Origin: Thalassorhabdus alkalitolerans
Lineage (GTDB): Bacteria > Bacillota > Bacilli > Bacillales > Marinococcaceae
Length of the DNA: 64,000 bases
Strand: one strand, 5' to 3'
Assembly (NCBI RefSeq): GCF_042656585.1
Contig: NZ_JBHSPG010000023.1
This document shows positions 54,030-61,482 of the stretch, one piece after another (position 1 is the stretch's first letter; each line of letters opens with the position of its first letter). A program made the translations under genes and the position numbers. The notes under the pieces are model-generated. The model was given only the letters and a program-made list of their open reading frames with translations. It searched no databases and had not been told where the DNA came from.

Positions 54030-55298
54030 ATGTCTAATGGAGAGAAGATTACCACAAATAATGGAGTTTTAAATGTACCTAATAACCCTGTGATCCCTTT
54101 TATTGAAGGTGATGGAATCGGCCCGGATATTTGGGCAGCTGCACAGAAAGTATTAGATGCGGCCGTTGAGAAAGCATATAATGGCGAGAAAAAAATTGAG
54201 TGGAAAGAAATCCTTGTAGGGGAAAAAGCCTACAACAACACAGGTGAGTGGCTTCCAGAGGAATCCCTGGACGCAATCCGTGAGTATCTGATTGCTATTA
54301 AAGGACCTTTAACAACTCCTATCGGAGGCGGGATTCGTTCTTTAAACGTAGCTCTTCGTCAAAAGCTTGACCTTTATACTTGCTTGCGCCCTGTACGCCA
54401 CTTTACTAACGTTCCTTCTCCTGTTAAACGTCCAGAAGAGGTGGACATGGTAATTTTCCGTGAGAATACTGAGGATATTTATGCGGGGATTGAGTTTAAA
54501 GAAGGCACGGATGATGTGAAAAAAGTAGTTGATTTTCTAATTAACGAAATGGGCTCTAACAATATTCGTTTCCCAGAAACTTCTGGTATCGGAATTAAGC
54601 CTGTATCAAAAGAGGGTACAGAGCGAATCGTTCGTTCTGCTATTAACTATGCCCTTCAAGAAGGCCGCAAAAGCGTAACACTTGTTCATAAAGGAAACAT
54701 CATGAAGTTTACAGAAGGCGCATTTAAGAACTGGGGCTACGAGCTTGCTGAGCGCGAGTTTGGGGATAAAGTATTCACATGGGCTCAGTACGATGAAATT
54801 GTAGAAAGAGAGGGAAAAGAAGCAGCTAATAACGCACAAGACGAAGCTGAAAAAGCTGGAAAGATTATCATTAAAGACTCTATTGCTGATATCTTCTTAC
54901 AGCAAATCCTAACTCGTCCAAAGGACCATGATGTAGTGGCTACAATGAACTTAAACGGAGACTATATTTCTGATGCTTTGGCAGCACAGGTTGGCGGCAT
55001 CGGTATCGCTCCTGGAGCAAACATTAACTACGATACCGGCCATGCGATTTTTGAAGCCACTCATGGAACTGCACCTAAATACGCCGGCCTTAACAAAGTA
55101 AATCCTTCTTCTGTTATTTTGTCTGGAGAATTATTGCTCCGTCATCTTGGTTGGACAGAAGCTGCTGAATTAATCTTAAGTGCAATGGATAAGACAATTG
55201 AAAGCAAAGTAGTTACCTATGACTTTGCACGCCTAATGGATGGTGCAAAAGAAGTTAAGACTTCTGAGTTCGGTGAAGAGCTAATTAAAAATATGTAA
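54030..55298 (+). CDS. icd: Isocitrate dehydrogenase (NADP)
   Basis: Converts isocitrate to 2-oxoglutarate. 422 residues (B. subtilis 423). It has the substrate loop GGGIRSLNVALRQKLDLY with the serine that is phosphorylated in enterics, FRENTEDIYAGIE and the NADP region ATHGTAPKYAG. GGAGG precedes ATG. Lies 147 bases after citZ and 20 before mdh. Confidence 0.97.
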   Translation: MSNGEKITTNNGVLNVPNNPVIPFIEGDGIGPDIWAAAQKVLDAAVEKAYNGEKKIEWKEILVGEKAYNNTGEWLPEESLDAIREYLIAIKGPLTTPIGGGIRSLNVALRQKLDLYTCLRPVRHFTNVPSPVKRPEEVDMVIFRENTEDIYAGIEFKEGTDDVKKVVDFLINEMGSNNIRFPETSGIGIKPVSKEGTERIVRSAINYALQEGRKSVTLVHKGNIMKFTEGAFKNWGYELAEREFGDKVFTWAQYDEIVEREGKEAANNAQDEAEKAGKIIIKDSIADIFLQQILTRPKDHDVVATMNLNGDYISDALAAQVGGIGIAPGANINYDTGHAIFEATHGTAPKYAGLNKVNPSSVILSGELLLRHLGWTEAAELILSAMDKTIESKVVTYDFARLMDGAKEVKTSEFGEELIKNM

Positions 55299-55318
55299 TT
55301 CTTGGGGAGGTACTGCAC

Positions 55319-56263
55319 ATGGCAATTAAACGCAGAAAAGTATCTGTGATCGGCGGAGGTTTTACTGGTGCAACGACAGCCCTAATGGTTGCTCAGAAGG
55401 AATTAGGAGACGTAGTGCTTGTGGACATTCCTGATATGGAAGGACCAACAAAGGGGAAGGCACTTGATATGCTCGAATCTACTCCAGTTCAAGGAGTTGA
55501 TTCCAACGTAGTCGGGACATCAAAATATGAAGACACTGCTGGATCTGATGTAGTTGTTATTACTGCAGGTATTGCAAGAAAACCTGGCATGAGCCGTGAT
55601 GACCTTGTAAATACAAATGCAAAAATCATGAAGTCAGTGACAAAAGAAGTAGTAAAGTATTCCCCTGATTGTTATATCATAGTACTTACTAATCCTGCTG
55701 ACGCTATGACGTATACTGTGTTTAAAGAGTCAGGTTTCCCTAAAAACCGCGTAATGGGACAATCCGGTGTACTGGATACTGCACGTTTCCGTACCTTTGT
55801 CGCTCAAGAACTGAATCTTTCTGTCGAAGATATCCAGGGATTTGTTCTAGGGGGCCATGGAGACGACATGGTACCATTAATTCGCTATTCAAGTGCAGGG
55901 GGAGTTCCTTTAACTAAGCTTCTCCCTCAAGATCGTATTGATGCGATTGTAGAACGCACTCGAAAAGGCGGCGGGGAAATCGTTCAGCTTTTAGGCAACG
56001 GAAGTGCCTATTATGCGCCAGCTGCCTCCTTGACTCAAATGGTTGAGGCCATTTTGAAAGACAAGAAACGTGTTCTTCCATCAATAGCTTACCTTGAAGG
56101 GGAGTATGGATATGAAGACTTGTATGTCGGAGTTCCTACCATTCTAGGTGGCGATGGTGTAGAAAAAATTATTGAGCTGGACCTTACTGAGGAAGAAGCA
56201 ACAGAGCTTTCTAAGTCAGTAGAATCTGTAAAAAGCGTGATGACTGCATTACCAAAAGATTAA
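55319..56263 (+). CDS. mdh: Malate dehydrogenase
   Basis: NAD-dependent oxidation of malate to oxaloacetate. 314 residues of LDH-like type: GGGFTGATTA nucleotide loop (12-21), GIARKPGMSRDDL substrate loop, and the catalytic histidine in VLGGHGDDMVPL. GGGGAGG precedes ATG. Last gene of the TCA cluster. Confidence 0.97.
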   Translation: MAIKRRKVSVIGGGFTGATTALMVAQKELGDVVLVDIPDMEGPTKGKALDMLESTPVQGVDSNVVGTSKYEDTAGSDVVVITAGIARKPGMSRDDLVNTNAKIMKSVTKEVVKYSPDCYIIVLTNPADAMTYTVFKESGFPKNRVMGQSGVLDTARFRTFVAQELNLSVEDIQGFVLGGHGDDMVPLIRYSSAGGVPLTKLLPQDRIDAIVERTRKGGGEIVQLLGNGSAYYAPAASLTQMVEAILKDKKRVLPSIAYLEGEYGYEDLYVGVPTILGGDGVEKIIELDLTEEEATELSKSVESVKSVMTALPKD

Positions 56264-56269
56264 TAAGCA

Positions 56270-56308
56270 AAGCTTGTCCGGGAAGTTTTCCGGGCAAGCT
56301 TTTTTTTC
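56270..56308 (+). terminator. citZ-icd-mdh terminator
   Basis: AAGCTTGTCCGG/CCGGGCAAGCTT stem followed by T-run. Confidence 0.92.
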
Positions 56309-56483
56309 GTATTCAGTCAACTGTGTAAATGTCCTTAGCACATAGAAGGGAAGATAGGAGAGTATTGTTTATCTATAATAAGGATAGTAAGATAAAGAAA
56401 GAAAAGGGGATTATATTTCTTGCCGTTAAGATCATGTTCTGGTGACAGGGGTGCCAGAAACAGATGGAGGAGAATTACATATT

Positions 56484-57203
56484 ATGGCTCAGCGGTTACT
56501 TGTAGTAGATGATGAAGAGTCGATTGTTACCTTGATTAAATTTAACCTTGAACAAGCAGGATACAAGGTAGACACAGCTATGGACGGTTCAGAGGCTTTT
56601 AGTAAGGCACAGAATCAAGAGTTTGACCTTATCGTACTTGATTTAATGATACCTGAAATGGACGGACTTGAAGTGTGCAGGCAAATTAGACAAGAGAAGA
56701 TTAATACTCCCATCTTAATGGTGACAGCAAAAGATGAGGAATTCGATAAAGTACTAGGCCTGGAGCTTGGTGCTGATGATTACATGACCAAGCCGTTCAG
56801 TCCCCGGGAACTCGTAGCAAGGGTCAGAGCAATATTAAGAAGAGTTGAAAACAGAAGCAATAATAGTTCCTATGGAAACCAAGGATCCAAGGAAGAGATC
56901 AAAATTGGTCATTTGCTAATATACCCTGAAAATTATCAAGCCTTGGTTAATAAAGAGCCATTAGAATTAACACCTAAAGAATTTGAGCTGCTTCTTTATT
57001 TAGCTGTGAATAAAGAAAGGGTACTTACCCGGGATCAGCTGTTAAACGCTGTCTGGAACTATGAATTTGTTGGAGATACGAGAATTGTGGATGTGCATAT
57101 CAGTCATCTTAGAGAAAAAATTGAACCTAATACAAAAAAGCCTGTGTATATTAAAACCGTGAGAGGTCTTGGATATAAATTAGAGGAGCCTTCTTCCTTA
57201 TGA
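56484..57203 (+). CDS. phoP: Response regulator PhoP
   Basis: Activates and represses the phosphate-starvation regulon. 239 residues: receiver domain with acidic pocket VVDDEES, phosphoacceptor Asp53 (VLDLM) and Lys in YMTKPF; OmpR-type winged helix ending RTVRGLGYKLEE-like. ATG at 56484 follows GGAGGAG at an 11-base spacing and fits the family start. No Pho box was seen upstream. The 4-base overlap couples it to phoR. Confidence 0.95.
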   Translation: MAQRLLVVDDEESIVTLIKFNLEQAGYKVDTAMDGSEAFSKAQNQEFDLIVLDLMIPEMDGLEVCRQIRQEKINTPILMVTAKDEEFDKVLGLELGADDYMTKPFSPRELVARVRAILRRVENRSNNSSYGNQGSKEEIKIGHLLIYPENYQALVNKEPLELTPKEFELLLYLAVNKERVLTRDQLLNAVWNYEFVGDTRIVDVHISHLREKIEPNTKKPVYIKTVRGLGYKLEEPSSL

Positions 57204-58954
57204 AAAAACTTAGAACAAGATTAATGATAGGCTTTCTCTCTGTCATTTTTCTTGTCCTTGTTATTCTAGGTTTCTTAGTGGGCGAAGTCGTAAAAAGCTC
57301 CTACCTGGACCAGCTTACAGATAGACTTGAGAGAGAAGCCGAGCTGGCAGCTCTAACGATTTCTGAACGAGGTGGTGATGAGTGGCAGTCCCTTGCTGTA
57401 GACATTAGCGAGAGCCTTGGGACTAGAGTCACCATATTGAACTCAGAAGGCACAGTCATTGGCGAATCAGAGAGAACACCGGTGGGAATGGAAAATCATT
57501 CAGGTCGCCCTGAAATCATGAATGCGGGAGAAAGCGGTACTCACCATGTTCGTTATAGTACGACTGTTGGGGCAGAACTTCTTTATTTTGCACTTCCTCT
57601 TGAATTAAATGGAGAGGTGGAGGGATATTTAAGACTTGGGCTGCCCGTAGAGCATGTAAATGAAATGAATCGTCAGATCTGGATTTTTATTGGACTTACA
57701 TTTACTGTCGCTTTTTTCGTTATTCTATCCCTTAATTACCGGATTGCTAGCCAGCTTACGAAGCCTATCGGCCAAGTAACAAAGGTTGCAAATGAGTTAG
57801 CAAAAGGAAACTTTAACGCCAGAACGTATTCTGGGTCAAAGGATGAAGTCGGACAGCTTACGAGATCAATTAATGTTCTTGCTTATAACCTGGGTCAGAT
57901 TACAAAAAGGTATCAGACGCAGCAGGAGCGTTTAGAGGCTTTAATTGATAATATGGGCAGCGGATTAATATTTATTAATGATCGTGGTGATATTACACTC
58001 ATAAATCAGGCTTGTAAGGACATTTTTAATGAAAATACAGATGAATGGCAGGATGTTTTGTATTATGAAGTGATTCATGAAAAAGAGCTAATAAAATTCA
58101 TTCAAAGTGTTCTCTTAACTGAGCAAAAAGACAGGCAGCAGGTAACCATTTCTGCTCCTTTGGAGATGAAATATTATGACGTTTACGGAGCACCGGTCAT
58201 TGGTGCACGTAATAAACTGCGAGGGATTGTTCTGGTTCTTCATGACATCTCCGAGCTGAAAAAATTAGAACAAGTACGAAAAGATTTTGTTGCTAATGTT
58301 TCTCATGAATTAAGAACCCCTGTTACCTCTGTAAAGGGATTCGCTGAAACTCTCCTTGATGGTGCCATGGAAAACCCTGAGCTTAGGAAACAATTTCTTG
58401 ATATTATTTGGAAAGAAAGTGACCGGCTGCAGGACTTGATAAGTGAGCTGCTGGAGCTGTCAAAGATTGAGCAGGAGCACTTCCAGCTGCATATACAGCA
58501 GGTAAATATTGCAGCCCTTACAAAGGAAGTGACAGATCTTCTTCTCCCTAAGGCCAAAGAGAAAGATATCACTGTAACTAGTAAGGGAGATGGAAAAGCT
58601 CTCATGAATGGAGACCCTGCTCGCTTAAAACAAATTTTAATAAATATTATTAATAATTCCATTGTTTACACCCCTGTTAAAGGCAACATTCTTGTGGAAG
58701 TAACGAGTGAAGACAAACAGATCAAGGTCTCAGTTACTGATACTGGCATAGGGATTAGTCAAGAACATATAAAACGAATTTTTGAACGCTTTTACAGAAT
58801 AGAAAAAGCAAGAAGCCGAAATTCAGGAGGGACAGGACTGGGATTAGCCATTGTTAAACACCTGGTAGAGGCTCATCAAGGGAAAATTGAAGTAGATAGC
58901 ACATTAGGTAAGGGGACCACATTTACTCTAACCTTTCCAAAAGAATTGATATAA
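57200..58954 (+). CDS. phoR: Sensor histidine kinase PhoR
   Basis: Phosphorylates PhoP when wall teichoic acid metabolism signals phosphate shortage. 584 residues: TM1 (about 7-29), an extracytoplasmic domain (30-157), TM2 (about 160-178), HAMP (about 180-232), PAS (about 245-350), the phosphoacceptor His369 in NVSHELRTP, and ATPase boxes DTGIGI and GGTGLGLAI. Overlaps phoP by 4 bases. Confidence 0.95.
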   Translation: MKKLRTRLMIGFLSVIFLVLVILGFLVGEVVKSSYLDQLTDRLEREAELAALTISERGGDEWQSLAVDISESLGTRVTILNSEGTVIGESERTPVGMENHSGRPEIMNAGESGTHHVRYSTTVGAELLYFALPLELNGEVEGYLRLGLPVEHVNEMNRQIWIFIGLTFTVAFFVILSLNYRIASQLTKPIGQVTKVANELAKGNFNARTYSGSKDEVGQLTRSINVLAYNLGQITKRYQTQQERLEALIDNMGSGLIFINDRGDITLINQACKDIFNENTDEWQDVLYYEVIHEKELIKFIQSVLLTEQKDRQQVTISAPLEMKYYDVYGAPVIGARNKLRGIVLVLHDISELKKLEQVRKDFVANVSHELRTPVTSVKGFAETLLDGAMENPELRKQFLDIIWKESDRLQDLISELLELSKIEQEHFQLHIQQVNIAALTKEVTDLLLPKAKEKDITVTSKGDGKALMNGDPARLKQILINIINNSIVYTPVKGNILVEVTSEDKQIKVSVTDTGIGISQEHIKRIFERFYRIEKARSRNSGGTGLGLAIVKHLVEAHQGKIEVDSTLGKGTTFTLTFPKELI

Positions 58955-58961
58955 AGTAAAC

Positions 58962-59018
58962 TTTACCTACTCTTTACTTTCTCTTCATATCTCCTTAACA
59001 AATTAACGGTAGGATAAT
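58962..59018 (+). promoter_or_regulatory. Pho box and -10 element downstream of phoR
   Basis: Four TTAACA-like hexamers lie at an exact 11-bp step: TTTACC (58962), TTTACT (58973), TTCATA (58984), TTAACA (58995). A -10-like GATAAT follows at 59013-59018. Number, spacing and placement match PhoP-activated promoters. Transcription would start near 59025 toward hflK, but a hairpin at 59047 intervenes. Confidence 0.65.
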
Positions 59019-59046
59019 AATAGAACGGCTCATAATTCCCTTTATT

Positions 59047-59080
59047 GGACGAAAGCCCCCCTTGGCTTTCGTCCTAATTT
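59047..59080 (+). terminator. phoPR terminator
   Basis: GGACGAAAGCC/GGCTTTCGTCC perfect 11-bp stem with a six-base loop; the following tail TAATTTGTGT is only moderately T-rich. Confidence 0.7.
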
Positions 59081-59279
59081 GTGTCTGAATAGTACTTCAT
59101 GTGTAAAAAAATCCACATTCAGTAAAAGGTTTTCATAATTTAGGAGAAAATTTGATAGAATCATAGGACCCTACTCTTCTTTGTTCTATAATAGAAAGGT
59201 ATATCTTATTTATTAAAAAAAGAGATGAAATACATAAATAGGATACATAAGGTTGTAAGGAAAGACAGGGGGGAATGAA

Positions 59280-60386
59280 GTGGTAACCATTAAGCAGTTA
59301 ATCCTAGGTTTTTTTGCACTGATTGGGGTTGTTATCTTAGCTTTATTTTTAATTACAGGCTGGTATACGGTTGATGAATCAGAACAAGCAGCATTAATTA
59401 CCTTTGGAGCAGTGGAAGAAACAGTCTCCGAGCCAGGTCTGAACTTTAAGCTGCCTTGGCCGGTGCAAAGAGTAGAAATACTTCCTATTTCTACGAACAG
59501 CCTAAGGGTTGGGTATGTGGAAGAGGATGGAGAAGTGACCGAATACACAGATGAGGCAAAAATGATCACCGGGGATGAAAATATCCTATTTGCCGATTTA
59601 GTCGTGCAATGGAGAATAACGGATGTGGAGAGGTATTTATTTAACGTCGATGATCCTGAACGAATCTTACATAACGCTACCTCTGCATCTTTACGTGGGG
59701 TCATTGGAAGCTCACTAATCGATGATGTATTAACAGATCAACGGCCGGAAGTAGAAGGAAAAGTCTTTGATAATTTAACTGGACTTATTGATCGCTATGA
59801 CATTGGGATCACCGTCCTCGATGTAAAGCTTCAGGACGTAGAGCTTCCAACTGAAGAGGTAAGACGTGCCTTTACTGAAGTGACAGATGCGAGAGAAGAA
59901 CGGTTAACAAAGATTAATCAGGCTAATAGATACCGTAACCAGGAAATAAATGAAGCTGAAGGGGAACAGGATGCGATAATTTCCCGTGCTGAGGGACAGC
60001 GAGCAGAAAGAATAGAAAGAGCCAGAGGGGATGCTTCACGTTTTAACGCTCTCTACGAAGAATATCAAAATAACCCTGAAGTTACGAGGCAGAGACTTGT
60101 TTTAGAAACACTCGAAGATGTGCTTCCTGGCACAGATATTTTTATTCTGGACAGCAATCAGGACACAGTAAACTACTTGCCTCTTCGTCCTATGGAGCAA
60201 CGTGAAGAGGAAGCTGTACTGGCTGATCAAGGAAGAAGCAACGATTCGGAGGAAGTGGAAGAGCCTGAGGAACCTGCAGAAGAACCTGCCGAAGAACCTG
60301 ATGAGGAAGAAATACAGGAAAACGTAGAGGAAGAAGAAGCAGATTCAGTGGAAGATGACGAACAGGAGGAAGGAGGGAACAGCTGA
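59280..60386 (+). CDS. hflK: HflK, SPFH-domain membrane protein
   Basis: With HflC forms a membrane-anchored complex that modulates FtsH protease. 368 residues: one membrane segment (about 7-27), an SPFH/band-7 domain (about 28-230; PGLNFKLPWPVQRVE), an Ala/Glu-rich helix (NEAEGEQDAIISRAEGQR), and a strongly acidic tail (about 308-368). GTG start with GGGGGGA upstream. The stop overlaps hflC by one base. In B. subtilis polA directly follows phoR, so hflKC is an insertion. Confidence 0.92.
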   Translation: MVTIKQLILGFFALIGVVILALFLITGWYTVDESEQAALITFGAVEETVSEPGLNFKLPWPVQRVEILPISTNSLRVGYVEEDGEVTEYTDEAKMITGDENILFADLVVQWRITDVERYLFNVDDPERILHNATSASLRGVIGSSLIDDVLTDQRPEVEGKVFDNLTGLIDRYDIGITVLDVKLQDVELPTEEVRRAFTEVTDAREERLTKINQANRYRNQEINEAEGEQDAIISRAEGQRAERIERARGDASRFNALYEEYQNNPEVTRQRLVLETLEDVLPGTDIFILDSNQDTVNYLPLRPMEQREEEAVLADQGRSNDSEEVEEPEEPAEEPAEEPDEEEIQENVEEEEADSVEDDEQEEGGNS

Positions 60387-61318
60387 TGGCAGACAATAAT
60401 ATAGTGAACTTTAACGAAAAAAGAGGGCCTGAAAATTTAGGGACATGGATTAAGAAGGCTATTGTCCTTGTTGTTTTGCTTGCCCTTCTAATCATAGGAA
60501 TTTCTAACCTGTTTATCGTGGAACAAGGGGAGTACAAAGTAGTCCGGCAGTTTGGAGAGGTTGTGAGAATTGAAGAGGAGCCGGGACTTAATGTGAAAAT
60601 CCCATTTATCCAGACTGTTTCTTCTCTTCCAAAATATCAAATGAGCTACGATGTCAATCCTGCTGAAATAAACACAAGGGATAAAAAGAGAATGCTGGTT
60701 GATAATTATGCTGTATGGCGTGTAGAGGACCCACGGGCTATGATTGGAAACGCCAGAACCATAGAAAACGCAGAATCCATTATGTCTAATTTTATTTTTT
60801 CAGTCATAAGGGCAGAATTAGGGCAGATGGATTATGATGAAATAATAAATGAGGAAGAGTCGGGCCGGGGTGATTTTAACGAACGGGTGACAGAAAGAGT
60901 AAATGAGCTTCTAGCCCGTGATAATTATGGCATTATTATTACAGATGTAAGGATGAAGAGAACGGACCTTCCTGAAGACAACGAGCTGGCTATTCATCGG
61001 CGGATGATCTCTGAACGGGAGTCTACAGCACAGGAGTACCTTTCACAAGGGGATGCAGAGGCCAACCGTATACGTGCAAATACGGACCGGGAAGTCCAGG
61101 AGATAATCTCAACGGCAGAAGCGGATGCAAGTGAGATTATTGGTGAAGGTGAAGCAGAAGCAGCCAGAGTTTATAATGCGGCTTTTGGAAGGGACACGGA
61201 ATTTTATGAACTATACCGTACTCTTGAAAGCTACCGTACGACAATTGAAGATGAAACGGTCATTACTTTGCCAGCTGATTCACCATATGCCCGAATACTG
61301 ATGGGTTATATAGACTAA
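60386..61318 (+). CDS. hflC: HflC, SPFH-domain membrane protein
   Basis: 310 residues: membrane segment about 22-44, SPFH domain (VEQGEYKVVRQFGEVVR; PGLNVKIPFIQTV) and a coiled-coil helix (STAQEYLSQGDAEANRIRA). The C-terminal LPADSPYARILMGYID-like end lacks the acidic tail of HflK. TGATG overlap with hflK. Partner and topology as in E. coli are inferred from the family. Confidence 0.92.
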   Translation: MADNNIVNFNEKRGPENLGTWIKKAIVLVVLLALLIIGISNLFIVEQGEYKVVRQFGEVVRIEEEPGLNVKIPFIQTVSSLPKYQMSYDVNPAEINTRDKKRMLVDNYAVWRVEDPRAMIGNARTIENAESIMSNFIFSVIRAELGQMDYDEIINEEESGRGDFNERVTERVNELLARDNYGIIITDVRMKRTDLPEDNELAIHRRMISERESTAQEYLSQGDAEANRIRANTDREVQEIISTAEADASEIIGEGEAEAARVYNAAFGRDTEFYELYRTLESYRTTIEDETVITLPADSPYARILMGYID

Positions 61319-61321
61319 GTT

Positions 61322-61360
61322 AAAAAGCTCTCTTCCTATAACAGGCAGAGAGCTTTTTAA
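61322..61360 (+). terminator. hflKC terminator
   Basis: AAAAAGCTCTCT/AGAGAGCTTTTT perfect stem with a 13-base loop. Confidence 0.85.
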
Positions 61361-61482
61361 AACGACTGGCAAACGAAAAACAGAATGAGTTCCTGAGTCT
61401 GACCTGAGGGAACGGATATGATAAAATAACTCTACATGAGAAGTGGAACATTGTAACTTATACAGAGAGAGGAGCTTTCTCC

